Below are positions 41,771 to 50,886 of a stretch of DNA of 64,000 nucleotides, one piece after another. Position 1 is the stretch's first letter. Each line of letters begins with the position of its first letter. The position numbers and the translations under genes are program-made. The DNA is taken from NCBI RefSeq assembly GCF_017830045.1, contig NZ_JAEDXU010000010.1:60636-124635 (forward strand), given 5' to 3'. The DNA comes from Enterococcus larvae. Lineage in GTDB: Bacteria > Bacillota > Bacilli > Lactobacillales > Enterococcaceae. A model generated the notes under the pieces. That model was not told where the DNA came from, made no database searches, and saw only the letters and a program-made list of their open reading frames with translations.

Positions 41771-42742
41771 ATGACCGTAAAAAGCAGTATCCTTTCCCTA
41801 TTGATGGAACAATCTCCTGCATTCATTTCCGGCGAAGAAATGGCACAGCAGCTGAATGTCTCAAGGACCGCGATCTGGAAGGCCATCAATGAACTAAAAA
41901 AGGAAGGACATCTGATCAACAGTGATCGAAAAGGCTATCAATATCAGTCATCGGATATTTTATCTATAGAAGGCATTCGACTCCATCTTGCAAAAGAGAC
42001 ACCGGAGCTATCGATCAAGTTATTGAGCTCCTCTTCTTCCACAATGAAGGATGCCAAGCTTGCGGCACTTGATGGTGAAGCGGAAAATACGCTAGTCATT
42101 GCCGATATGCAGGAAGCCCCGAAAGGACGATTTGGCCGTCCATTTTTTGCCAGTAAGGGCGGCGGGATTTACATGAGCATTCTTCTACGTCCGAATCAAA
42201 GCTTTGAAGAGATGGCCCAATACACAATCATCATGGCTGTTGCCATTTCAGAAGCTATAGAAGCTACTACTGGAATCACAACAGAAATCAAGTGGGTCAA
42301 TGACATTTATAAAGATAGGAAGAAAATCTGCGGCATCCTCTCTGAAGCAATGAGTGATGTAGAATCCGGTCAAATTACAAATATCGTGATTGGAATGGGC
42401 ATCAACTTCTCCATCAAGCAGGAGGAATTTCCGAAGGATATACAGGAAAAAGCTACTTCGCTTTTCAGCGACCAGCAGCCGACACTAACTCGAAATGAAT
42501 TGATTGCAGCGATTTGGAACCGATTCTATGCTATCCTTGACAAAAACAATACGGATTTTCTTGATTATTACCGAAGAAAGTCCTTTGTTCTAGGAAAAGA
42601 AGTGACCTTCACCCAAGCTGGCACTCCATTCAACGGAACAGCTGAAACAATCAATGAACAAGGAGAACTGATTGTGCGCCTAAAAGATGGTACACAAAAA
42701 ATACTCTCTTCCGGAGAAGTCAGCTTAAGCGAAATCAAGTAA
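41771..42742 (+). CDS. birA: Bifunctional biotin-protein ligase and biotin operon repressor
   Basis: Attaches biotin to carboxylases and represses biotin genes. It has 323 aa with an N-terminal winged helix (SGEEMAQQLNVSRTAIWKAI, about 19-38). The ligase domain follows, with the biotinyl-AMP loop reading KGRFGRPFFASKGGGIYMS (about 115-135) and KWVNDIY with the catalytic Lys region near residue 180. A C-terminal SH3-like domain ends the protein. It is a single gene with its own terminator. No biotin synthesis or transport genes are adjacent. Confidence 0.95.
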   Translation: MTVKSSILSLLMEQSPAFISGEEMAQQLNVSRTAIWKAINELKKEGHLINSDRKGYQYQSSDILSIEGIRLHLAKETPELSIKLLSSSSSTMKDAKLAALDGEAENTLVIADMQEAPKGRFGRPFFASKGGGIYMSILLRPNQSFEEMAQYTIIMAVAISEAIEATTGITTEIKWVNDIYKDRKKICGILSEAMSDVESGQITNIVIGMGINFSIKQEEFPKDIQEKATSLFSDQQPTLTRNELIAAIWNRFYAILDKNNTDFLDYYRRKSFVLGKEVTFTQAGTPFNGTAETINEQGELIVRLKDGTQKILSSGEVSLSEIK

Positions 42743-42758
42743 AGTACCTAAAAATAGA

Positions 42759-42805
42759 AAGCCCTTCTGGAAAGCTATTTCGTGAATAACTTCCCAGAAG
42801 GGCTC
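42759..42805. terminator. Terminator between birA and a lipoprotein gene
   Basis: AAGCCCTTCTGG pairs with CCAGAAGGGCTC around an inner AAG/CTT. It lies between convergent genes. Confidence 0.8.
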
Positions 42806-42829
42806 TTGTGTCTCATGCTTCTATTCTAA

Positions 42830-43906
42830 TTAGTTTTTATAAAGTCCGCCTCGGAATGCTTCTTCCAGATAGTCATAGTAACTAGAGTAAGAACTCTTTG
42901 TTTGGATTTCCCACTTGTCGTCTTTTTTCTTCAAGACCATCTTGAATGAATCACTATAGCTTTCTGCTTCAGCCGGGAATGAACTCTTGAACAGCTCAGG
43001 AAGTTTTGCCAAGACAGCTTTGTCAGCACCTTCCCAACGAGCTTCATAATCTAAATCATTATTAGATTCTACGAAGTCTTCTTCGATTCTATCCATTTCG
43101 TCTTCCATTTCATCAAACAAAAGAACTTCCGCTTTGATGGCGATTTCCGCAGAATCAGGGAAATAAGAAGTGACTTCATAAGTAACTTCTGCTACTTCTC
43201 CATTCGCTTCCTTAAATGCCTTTCCAACTGAGCTTGCTTCATCATCCGTCACTTTATAGTAGTAGAAAGCATTTTTGAGTCCTTTAGTAAAGTTTGAATC
43301 AAATGCGCTGATTTGTGCATCACGGTCATTGCTGACTAATTTATTGTAGTTTTCGTTTGTCGTTGCCAAGAATACTTCATCAATATATGCAGTTGCTGCA
43401 TTCACTGCTTCTTCACTATTGTCTTCGTAATCACCTGTGTTCACATCCAAAACAACAGGGTCCAACTCTTTATCGATTTCATAGATCGTTGGTTCATAGT
43501 GCAGCTGATAGGCTTCGTCTTTTCCTACTTCAAAAATAATGTAGCCGGTTTTGCTTTTTCCGGCAGAGATTTTTTCATAAGAAAGAGTTTTGATACCTGT
43601 CTCGCTCATGTAAAAGTTCTCTAAAGAGATCTTATTGTCTTCTTCATCATAAAGCATGAAATCATCTGAAGCCAAGTCGATACTTTTATCTGATTCGTTT
43701 GTGATTTTAACCTTCAGTGCCAGAAAGCCGTCCCCTTCGCTAGCTTCTGCCTCACTGGCTTGAGGAATGATATATTCCCCTTCTTCAATTGCGATAGACG
43801 CAACATCAGACTTTCCTTTTTCTGTTTTCCCTGCATCACCAGTGTTGCACGCAGCAAGTAGAACAACTGCTGCCACAGAAACAAATGATAACCCTAATTT
43901 TCTCAT
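42830..43906 (-). CDS. DUF5105-type lipoprotein with DUF4352-like domain, 358 aa
   Basis: A surface lipoprotein of unknown role. The lipobox is VLLAAC at about residue 20. Residues about 40-140 resemble the DUF4352 immunoglobulin-like fold (FLALKVKITNESDKSIDLAS). The rest resembles DUF5105 (EAVNAATAYIDEVFLATTNENYN), with a helical acidic region (EDEMDRIEEDFVESNND). It is monocistronic with its own promoter at 43951-43979. No partner gene suggests a function. Confidence 0.82.
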   Translation of the reverse strand: MRKLGLSFVSVAAVVLLAACNTGDAGKTEKGKSDVASIAIEEGEYIIPQASEAEASEGDGFLALKVKITNESDKSIDLASDDFMLYDEEDNKISLENFYMSETGIKTLSYEKISAGKSKTGYIIFEVGKDEAYQLHYEPTIYEIDKELDPVVLDVNTGDYEDNSEEAVNAATAYIDEVFLATTNENYNKLVSNDRDAQISAFDSNFTKGLKNAFYYYKVTDDEASSVGKAFKEANGEVAEVTYEVTSYFPDSAEIAIKAEVLLFDEMEDEMDRIEEDFVESNNDLDYEARWEGADKAVLAKLPELFKSSFPAEAESYSDSFKMVLKKKDDKWEIQTKSSYSSYYDYLEEAFRGGLYKN

Positions 43907-43950
43907 TTTTTTCGGTCTCCTCTTCTTTTTCGTTTTTAACTACCAAAAAT

Positions 43951-43979
43951 ACTATAACAAAAATACCATTCACTAGCAA
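43951..43979 (-). promoter_or_regulatory. Promoter of the DUF5105 lipoprotein gene
   Basis: Minus-strand TTGCTA, 17 bases, TATAGT, ending 45 bases upstream of the ATG. The remaining gap to 44316 shows no gene; a 78-codon plus-strand frame there has no ribosome site and is not called. Confidence 0.65.
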
Positions 43980-44316
43980 TCTCAGTAAAAAAATTCGTAC
44001 AACCTGAACTTAGGAGAACATGGTGTTTTTAACGCCTTTTCAGCTTATCCAATGTTCCTCAGAGATAGATATCGTTCAGTCATTAATCGCTCTAGAAGCT
44101 GCAAGAAGTATGCTATATTCATTTGATCTACAGCATAGTCTCCAACTATATTCCGTGCTCGTCAAAAATTCTAAAAAGGCACGCCTTTATTTCCTCTTGA
44201 TGGAAATCGACGCGCCGTTTGCAAAGTCAGCTTCGACAAAAAAAGCCAGCTTCTAAATGCTTTTCAGCACTCAGAAGATGACTCAAGTATATCTCTCAAT
44301 CTTTTATGGGTAGATG

Positions 44317-45273
44317 CTACGAGAGCTTATTCAAAAGAATCGTAGCCAACAAACCAATCAGATAGCTTCCGTTGAATAGAATCAGATTACTGATTGAAAA
44401 GCGGAAGCTCTGCGGCTGCGGTAATTCCTTTTTGAATTGCTGCAAATTTTTACGGATTTTTGGAAAGGAAATCAAAACCAGCAGGATCGGCCAATCATAA
44501 ACACCGAAAACCATGCCGAAGAAAATAATAGCGTAGCAAAACAGCTGCATCAGCTGAAAAAGCAGAACGCCTTTTTTACGTCCAATATAATAAACCAATG
44601 TATACCGATGATTCTCTATATCCGTATCTAAATCCCGCAGGTTATTAGCCAGCATGATATTGGCAATCGTCAGCACCAGAGGCAGCGATGCCCAGATGAC
44701 TGCTAATGTCTGCCAAATATTTCCTGTTAAAGCAAAGGTTCCCTTGATAAAGGAGATGTCCAGGTAAAATGGAGGATTCGTTCCTACGTTCAGATAAACC
44801 GTCATCGCAAAAATCCCCAGCCCCATTGTTACACCGCTGAACACTTCGCCTAACGGCATCCGAGACAAAGGAATCGGTCCGAAGGTATAAAATATCCCGA
44901 TCAAACAGCATAGTCCGCCCATGACCAGCAGCAGCCAGCCTGTCTGAATCGTCAATATCACCCCAATTACAGCAGTAAAACCAATCATCCCGAAAATCAT
45001 GTTCCTTACCAAAGTCGGCGAAACACCGGAAACACCGATGACATTCTCCTGATACTTGTAGGTCTCTGATTTCGCTTTGTGAAAATCCATGTAATTATTG
45101 ATCGCTGTTGTCGCCATATCAAAAACAATCATCCCGATAAAAAACAGTAGTGTATGTGACCATGAAAACTGGTCAAAATGAGCCATTGAAAATAAAACAC
45201 CCACAAAAAAAGGAAACAGACTTGCAAGCTTCGTTCGAATTTCCACTACTTCTAAAAACACCTTTATTGACAT
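44317..45273 (-). CDS. dmkA: Demethylmenaquinone prenyltransferase of the electron transfer locus
   Basis: A UbiA-family membrane enzyme of 318 aa that prenylates DHNA to make a demethylmenaquinone used in extracellular electron transfer. The first Asp-rich motif is in NNYMDFHKAKSETYK (about 60-74) and the second in NNLRDLDTDIENHRYTL (about 205). About eight membrane helices are visible. Because the gene sits with fmnB, pplA and the divergent ndh2-eetAB, the electron-transfer paralogue DmkA is preferred over the respiratory MenA. GGAG precedes the ATG. It lies 13 bp after fmnB. Confidence 0.88.
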   Translation of the reverse strand: MSIKVFLEVVEIRTKLASLFPFFVGVLFSMAHFDQFSWSHTLLFFIGMIVFDMATTAINNYMDFHKAKSETYKYQENVIGVSGVSPTLVRNMIFGMIGFTAVIGVILTIQTGWLLLVMGGLCCLIGIFYTFGPIPLSRMPLGEVFSGVTMGLGIFAMTVYLNVGTNPPFYLDISFIKGTFALTGNIWQTLAVIWASLPLVLTIANIMLANNLRDLDTDIENHRYTLVYYIGRKKGVLLFQLMQLFCYAIIFFGMVFGVYDWPILLVLISFPKIRKNLQQFKKELPQPQSFRFSISNLILFNGSYLIGLLATILLNKLS

Positions 45274-45286
45274 ACATTTCTGCTCC

Positions 45287-46369
45287 TTACTTCAGCTCTG
45301 AACGATCGCCCATCGTATAGCCGGAATCTTCCCCCAGTACAAACGTTTCTTCGATGTCTTTACTTATATATACCTTGTCTTCTTTCGTTACAAAGATCGC
45401 ATCAACATCCTTTAGACCTTCCACATATTCCAGTCCCTCTTTCACGCCCATAGAGAATACTGCAGTCGACAGCCCGTCACCATCAATTGATTTATTCGTG
45501 ATGATCGTTACACCGGCAATATCGTTATCGAAAGGATAGCCCGTTGTCGGATCGAATAAATGGTGGTAAGTCTCCCCATTGACTTTCAAGTATCGTTCAT
45601 AGATACCTGAAGTGACCAAGGTCTTGTCGCGTTCTTTCACTGTACCAATAACTGTATTTCTTGCCTTGTTCGGATCTTGAATCCCAACGTTCCAGTCCTC
45701 ATCTTCGCCTCGTGGACTGTGTCCTAAAACATACACATTTCCGCCTAGATCGATGATCGCTGTTGTCACGCCGTTATCCTCTAATACTTTAACCACTTCA
45801 TCAGTGATATAGCCTTTGGCAATCGCACCAAGATCCAGCTCCATCCCTTTTTCTTCAAGGTAAACCGTTTTTTCCTTATCATCTAATACGACTTTATGAT
45901 AATCCACTAGTTTCAGCGCCTGATCGATTTCTTCTTGTGACGGCTTCCGAGCATCATCAAAACCGATATGCCACAGCTGCGTGATTGGGCCAATCGCCAT
46001 ATCAAAGCCGCCCTTGGAATCTTCACTGTATTCATACGCCCGTTTCAATAATGTATATACATCATCCGAGACTTCGACAGGCTCGATTCCCGCTTTTTCG
46101 TTGACGGCATCAATTTCAGAACCAGGCTCGTTGACTGTGATTTTGTCCCCAAGTTCTTTGACCCGATCAAACGCTTTATCCAGAACCTCTTCTTTTCCAT
46201 CATCATAGATTCTTATCTGTACATAGGTCCCCAGCAATAGCTCCTGTTTCGAATACGGGTCCTTATTGACTTTCGTTTCTTCCTTTTGATTACTCGAACA
46301 GCCAGCAATCACCAATCCTAGAACAAACAGCAGACTGAAGCCTACCCAAAATCGTCGGTTTTTCATCAT
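45287..46369 (-). CDS. fmnB: FAD:protein FMN transferase (ApbE family) lipoprotein
   Basis: Attaches FMN covalently to threonines of exported proteins, here most likely PplA. It has 360 aa with a lipobox VIAGCSSN at about residue 22. The ApbE fold shows LLGTYVQIRIYDDG, DLGAIAKGYITDEVV, FDPTTGYPF and DGDGLSTAVFSMG, containing the metal and FAD site residues. Two adjacent ATG codons and an upstream GTG make the exact start uncertain by a residue or two. It lies between pplA and dmkA. Confidence 0.92.
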   Translation of the reverse strand: MMKNRRFWVGFSLLFVLGLVIAGCSSNQKEETKVNKDPYSKQELLLGTYVQIRIYDDGKEEVLDKAFDRVKELGDKITVNEPGSEIDAVNEKAGIEPVEVSDDVYTLLKRAYEYSEDSKGGFDMAIGPITQLWHIGFDDARKPSQEEIDQALKLVDYHKVVLDDKEKTVYLEEKGMELDLGAIAKGYITDEVVKVLEDNGVTTAIIDLGGNVYVLGHSPRGEDEDWNVGIQDPNKARNTVIGTVKERDKTLVTSGIYERYLKVNGETYHHLFDPTTGYPFDNDIAGVTIITNKSIDGDGLSTAVFSMGVKEGLEYVEGLKDVDAIFVTKEDKVYISKDIEETFVLGEDSGYTMGDRSELK

Positions 46370-46568
46370 CACGCCACATCCTTATTCATTATCTATTCAA
46401 TAAATATATTTCTTTCATTTAACAAAACACTTCCAAGTATAATGCAGAACACTTGATTTCACTAGCAAAATCTCTTTTATATTATAATACTATGTATTTT
46501 TTCTCAAAACGACTATTCCAGTAAATACGAACAGGGATACAGATCCGTCATTTCAAGTACGTAAAAAA

Positions 46569-46599
46569 CAGGACAATCATCATAGTGAAAATTGTCCTG
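46569..46599 (-). terminator. Terminator after pplA
   Basis: CAGGACAAT and ATTGTCCTG with a 13-base loop, followed on the minus strand by TTTTTT. It should end pplA transcripts before fmnB, so fmnB-dmkA probably has its own promoter in 46373-46560 or depends on read-through. Nothing else is visible in that gap. Confidence 0.8.
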
Positions 46600-46711
46600 C
46601 CTTCTACACTAGAATGAATAGTAAGACAGAAAATGTCTTATTTAGGCAGCATATTTCACCGCTTATCATTCAAGTAAATGGTGTTCTGGAAGTATCTTCC
46701 GTCACAGCCTG

Positions 46712-47647
46712 TTATTTTGCCATTACGATATTGTCAACGATGATTTCAGTTGTGTCGCCTTTTTCAGCAGCGTTGATCAATTGCTCTGCATAGATAACGA
46801 ATGAGTGGAAGCTATGTGTTGCACCAGTCACAACATCCATTTCAGCAGGAGAGCCGTCTTCTTCGCCCATTGCTTTTACGAATTCTTCGTTAAGTGTAGG
46901 GATGAATTCAGATGGATCTGTACCAGCTTTTTCCTTCATCATTTCGTTGTACTCTGTATCATCTTGTTTTGATTTTCCTTCATCATTTACGTTGTCATAT
47001 TTAGACTCTGTTACTTTGCCGTCTTTTACAACCATTGTAAATTCAGTGTGGTAACCATTTGAATTGTTTTTCTCTTTCAATGTGTATGAACCGTCTTTCA
47101 GTTCAGCACCATTGTCGATTTCAATTGTATCTGTATTTCCAGCTTGTGCTGCTTGGATCAATTGTTGTGCATAGTTTTGGAATGACTCGAATGAGTGAGT
47201 CGCGCCAGATACTACATCAATATCAGAAGGTGATTGTTTTGCAACCAGCTCTTCATTAAATTTAGGGATAAATTCTTCCGGACTTACACCTGCTTTATCC
47301 TTCATGTTTGTGTTGTACTCTGTGTTGTCAACTTTTGATTCGCCAGCTTCGTTGATGTTGTCGTAGTTAGATTCTACGATTTTTCCATCTTTCACAGTGA
47401 TTTCAAAAGATACACGGTAATCGTTAGAATAGTTTTTCTCTTCTAATTTATACGTACCGTCCTGCAGGTCCCCACCCGCTTCTTTTACTGCTTCTGTTGA
47501 TTCTTCCGTTGCTGAAGAAGAAGCCGCTGTTGATGATGATGCACTTGAAGAATCAGCTGTATCCTTGCTGTCTGATCCACATGCCGCTAAAACCATTGTA
47601 GTCAATGCAATTGCTGCAACGCTCTTGATAAATTTGTTCGCTTTCAT
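46712..47647 (-). CDS. pplA: Flavinylated electron-transfer lipoprotein PplA
   Basis: A surface lipoprotein that carries electrons out of the cell via covalently bound FMN. It has 311 aa. The lipobox MVLAAC is at about residue 22, then a Ser/Ala linker. Two homologous FMN-binding domains follow, each starting LxDGxYxLxEKN. Each contains a flavinylation motif, VVSGATHSFESF and VVTGATHSFHSF, whose Thr is the FMN site. ATG at 47647 has AAGGTGG upstream. In relatives the end of the signal peptide is released as a peptide pheromone; here that segment reads IALTTMVLAA. Confidence 0.93.
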   Translation of the reverse strand: MKANKFIKSVAAIALTTMVLAACGSDSKDTADSSSASSSTAASSSATEESTEAVKEAGGDLQDGTYKLEEKNYSNDYRVSFEITVKDGKIVESNYDNINEAGESKVDNTEYNTNMKDKAGVSPEEFIPKFNEELVAKQSPSDIDVVSGATHSFESFQNYAQQLIQAAQAGNTDTIEIDNGAELKDGSYTLKEKNNSNGYHTEFTMVVKDGKVTESKYDNVNDEGKSKQDDTEYNEMMKEKAGTDPSEFIPTLNEEFVKAMGEEDGSPAEMDVVTGATHSFHSFVIYAEQLINAAEKGDTTEIIVDNIVMAK

Positions 47648-47730
47648 TTTTTTCCACCTTTTCCTTTGTAATGATACGTCAACCTTAGTATGAATCCTGT
47701 TGATAAATAGGCACAAAAATCAGGAACTTG

Positions 47731-47922
47731 ATAGTTCACACTATCGCCTTCAGTAAATCTTTGTGAGATAAAATACCAAACGGTCTCCATACATAAATCT
47801 TGTGAAAAAATAAAAAATGTGCTCATTTCCTTTGTTTTTACGGTGTTCAAAGATTTCTTCTCACACAATAAAAACTTTAGCAAGGTGTATATAGTCACAA
47901 ATTTTTCACAAAAACTTTGTGA
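47731..47922. promoter_or_regulatory. Cluster of TGTGA/TCACA half-sites in the pplA-ndh2 gap
   Basis: The divergent gap holds TCACAAA-AAC-TTTGTGA (47906-47922), GATAG-N6-CTATC (47731-47746), and single TTGTGA boxes near 47761 and 47810. Such sites recall Rex or FNR/CRP-type operators, but the arm order and spacing do not match any consensus well. Redox or carbon control of the locus is a guess. Confidence 0.35.
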
Positions 47923-48050
47923 TTCAATTAACATTCTAACGATTTATCTTTTTCTGTCAACTGCACATTAGAATAATTCAGAAAACTTATCGCATTTTCA
48001 TATTCTTTTAATCTGAAATCATTTATTTGCTTTATTATAGGAATTGTTAT

Positions 48051-48079
48051 TAGACAAAAGGCTAAACTCACTATATAAT
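48051..48079 (+). promoter_or_regulatory. ndh2 promoter
   Basis: TAGACA (48051-48056), 17 bases, TATAAT (48074-48079), ending 59 bases before the ndh2 start. Confidence 0.8.
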
Positions 48080-48138
48080 GGATTCGATTGCGAAATTATG
48101 ATCAATTATACTTTTATTTTTTAAGGAGCGGATTACCA

Positions 48139-50067
48139 ATGACAAAGCAAAAAATTGTCGTTGTAGGTGCTGGGTATGCTGGGGTATCAGCAACCAAATT
48201 TCTAGCTAAAAAGCTGAAAAAAGACGACGTGGAGATCACTTTGATCGACCGTCATTCTTACCACACTATGATGACAGAGCTGCACGAAGTAGCAGGGGGC
48301 CGCGTAGAACCAAGTGCGATCCAATATGATTTACAACGACTGTTCTCACGCAAAAAGAATGTTAAGCTTGTCACAGATACAGTAACAGGAATCGATAAAG
48401 ACAAAAAAGTCGTTACAACAAAACTGGGTTCTTATGAATTCGATCAACTGATCATCGGTATGGGTGGTGAGCCAAACGACTTCGGTACACCTGGTGTTAA
48501 AGAAAACGGCTTTACTTTATGGTCATTCGAGGATTCTGTGAGAATTCGTGAGCATATCGAAAAAACAGTAGAAAAAGCAGCGATCGAGCCTGATGCAGAA
48601 GTCCGCAAAGCTATGCTGACATTTGTTGTCTGTGGTTCCGGATTTACCGGGATCGAAATGATCGGTGAGCTGATTGACTGGAAAGATCGTTTAGCGAAAG
48701 AAACAAAAATCGATCCAAACGAAATCACTTTAATGGTTGTCGAAGCAATGCCTACGATTCTGAATATGCTGACACGTAATGATGCGGCAAAAGCAGAGCG
48801 ATATATGGAGAAAAAGAAAGTAACATTAATGAAAAACTCTCCTATCGTAGAAGTAGCTGCAGATCATATCAAATTGAAAGACGGTACACAAGTACCAACA
48901 CATACCCTTATCTGGACAGCTGGTGTTAAAGCAACATCTGATGCTGCTGATTTCGGATTGGAAGCAGCTCGCGGTAATCGTCTGATTGCTAATGAGTTCA
49001 TGCAAGCCAAAGGATATGAAGATAAAAATATTTATGTCATCGGTGACTTGGTTTATTACGAAGAATTTCCAGATACACCAACACCACAAATCGTTCAGGC
49101 TGCTGAACAAACTGGACACACAGCTGCAGCAAACATCGTTGCTGATATCAAGGGCGGCGAAAAGCATAAATTCAAAGGAAATTATCAAGGCTTCATGGTT
49201 TCCATCGGCGCGAAATGGGGTGTTGCGAACCTGTTTGATAAGATCCATTTAAGCGGGTTTTTAGCTATCATCATGAAGCATATCGTCAACCTGAAATATT
49301 TCTTCGATATTCGTTCAGGCTACTATATGTTCCAATACATGATGCATGAATTCTTCCATATCAAAGACGACCGCAATGTGGCAAGAGGTCACTCTTCTCG
49401 TTACGGCAATATTTTATGGAGTGTTCCTTTACGTGTCTTCTACGGTTTGATGTGGTTTGTAGAAGCGGCGAAGAAAGTCGTCGGAAATGGTGAATACCTG
49501 AAACCAGGAACATGGTTCGGCGAAGGTTCATGGTTCTCTGATACCGTTGTCTTCCCATTCCCATGGCTGCAAGATCAAGTAACTACTGGTGCCTCTGCAG
49601 CAGCTGATGCAACTACAGCCGCAAGCGGTGCAACAGATGCCGCAGCTGAAACAGCTACTCAAGCAGCTCATTTTGGATTGAACTACGCTTACGGCGAAGA
49701 ACCAATGCTGGTCTTCGATCATATGCCGAAATGGTTTGAAAGTGTAATGAAGTTCATGATGCCGAATCAGGAAGTTGCTTTGTTCTTCCAGAAATTCATG
49801 ACGATCGTTGAGATTCTGATTGCATTAGCATTGATTGCCGGTCTATTCACTTGGTTATGTAGTGCAGCAACAATCGGATTGGTGGCTGCCTTCAGTCTAT
49901 CCGGTATGTTCTATTGGGTAAATATCTGGTTCGTCTTTGTAGCATTTGCTCTAATGAACGGCTCCGGACGTGCACTAGGATTGGATCGCTGGGTTATCCC
50001 TTGGGTTCAACGTACAGTAGGTAAATGGTGGTACGGGACACCAAAATCCAGATACGGAACCAAGTAG
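48139..50067 (+). CDS. ndh2: Type II NADH dehydrogenase of extracellular electron transfer
   Basis: Passes electrons from NADH to a demethylmenaquinone dedicated to extracellular electron transfer. It has 642 aa, much longer than respiratory Ndh (about 400). The FAD site VVVGAGYAGVSATKF is at the N-terminus and the NADH site VVCGSGFTGIEM at about residue 160. An extra C-terminal part (about 400-642) contains an Ala/Thr-rich linker (about 492-515) and a DoxX-like block of membrane helices (VEILIALALIAGLF, AFSLSGMFYWVNIWFVFV). ATG at 48139 has AAGGAG upstream. It is divergent from pplA and followed by eetA. Confidence 0.93.
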   Translation: MTKQKIVVVGAGYAGVSATKFLAKKLKKDDVEITLIDRHSYHTMMTELHEVAGGRVEPSAIQYDLQRLFSRKKNVKLVTDTVTGIDKDKKVVTTKLGSYEFDQLIIGMGGEPNDFGTPGVKENGFTLWSFEDSVRIREHIEKTVEKAAIEPDAEVRKAMLTFVVCGSGFTGIEMIGELIDWKDRLAKETKIDPNEITLMVVEAMPTILNMLTRNDAAKAERYMEKKKVTLMKNSPIVEVAADHIKLKDGTQVPTHTLIWTAGVKATSDAADFGLEAARGNRLIANEFMQAKGYEDKNIYVIGDLVYYEEFPDTPTPQIVQAAEQTGHTAAANIVADIKGGEKHKFKGNYQGFMVSIGAKWGVANLFDKIHLSGFLAIIMKHIVNLKYFFDIRSGYYMFQYMMHEFFHIKDDRNVARGHSSRYGNILWSVPLRVFYGLMWFVEAAKKVVGNGEYLKPGTWFGEGSWFSDTVVFPFPWLQDQVTTGASAAADATTAASGATDAAAETATQAAHFGLNYAYGEEPMLVFDHMPKWFESVMKFMMPNQEVALFFQKFMTIVEILIALALIAGLFTWLCSAATIGLVAAFSLSGMFYWVNIWFVFVAFALMNGSGRALGLDRWVIPWVQRTVGKWWYGTPKSRYGTK

Positions 50068-50088
50068 CATTACCATATAATAAAAATG

Positions 50089-50334
50089 AGGTTGTTGCAG
50101 AAGTGAACAGCTCAGAGAAATAAGAAGGATGACCCAAAAATAGCTTCTCATATTTTCTGGATCATTCGACTTATTTTTGAAAGAGCTGCTTCTAAAACAC
50201 CGTTTAAGCTGGTTTTATCACCAGTTAAAGTCGGGACAGAAGTATGTAACTCCGGGAAATAAGAAGAGCTTTCCAAAAAAACTTTGCGAAACCTCGACTT
50301 ATCTCTAAGAGAACTGCTTCTGTCCCGCCATTTG
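50089..50334. repeat. Two tandem intergenic hairpin repeats
   Basis: The first (50089-50206) pairs GCAGAAGTGAACAGCTC with GAGCTGCTTCT, with an inner AATAAG/CTTATT. The second (50231-50334) pairs GTCGGGACAGAAGT with ACTGCTTCTGTCCCG, again with inner ATAAG/CTTAT. They belong to the same family as 52481, 55131 and 56705. They fill the gap between ndh2 and eetA and lack a clear T-run. Confidence 0.7.
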
Positions 50335-50452
50335 TTTAAGTAGAAAATCTGAGCGAACTTGGGAAGCTGAATAATCGAAAAACTGAACGCGTTCGTTCAG
50401 CTTTTTCTTTGAGTGTGTTAAAATGAAGAACTACAAAGGAGAGGAAAGAACA

Positions 50453-50869
50453 ATGAACGTAAAGGATTTCATCAAGAAAAGCTACTTACGCCCATGGGAT
50501 ATCATCATCATTTTAGTCTTGGCTGTCGGTTCTTTTCTGCCCCTTGTTGTTTTTAGTACCCAAAATACTGATTCTGTAACAAAGCAGGCCGTCTTAAAGG
50601 TCGATGGAAAAATCATCAAGACCTTCGAGTTAAAAAAAGGAGCACCTGCCTATACATACAAATACGAAGATCCGGACGGTGACTACAACTTGATCGAGGT
50701 TGACGGCGACCGGATTCGTATAAAAGAGGCAAATTGCACAGACCTCGCTTGTGTTCGCCGCGGTTGGATATCCAATGCCGGTGAAACACCGATCGCCTGT
50801 CTGCCTCACAATTTATTTATCACGGTCGAAGCTTCCGACGGAAACGAGGACGGCAGTCTGATTTACTGA
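50453..50869 (+). CDS. eetA: Extracellular electron transfer protein EetA (NusG domain II)
   Basis: A 138-aa membrane-anchored protein with one N-terminal helix (IIIILVLAVGSFLPLVVF) and an external NusG-II domain. The domain has CTDLACVRRGWISNAGE and IACLPHNL, so both conserved cysteine regions are present. It acts with EetB to receive electrons from the demethylmenaquinone pool. ATG at 50453 has AGGAGAGGAAAG upstream. eetB starts 17 bp downstream. Confidence 0.9.
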   Translation: MNVKDFIKKSYLRPWDIIIILVLAVGSFLPLVVFSTQNTDSVTKQAVLKVDGKIIKTFELKKGAPAYTYKYEDPDGDYNLIEVDGDRIRIKEANCTDLACVRRGWISNAGETPIACLPHNLFITVEASDGNEDGSLIY

Positions 50870-50886
50870 TACTGCCTATACCAATC

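Noticed and set aside
44020..44256. 78-codon plus-strand frame in the gap before dmkA
   Set aside because: No ribosome binding site, no family resemblance, and the composition fits a random frame.
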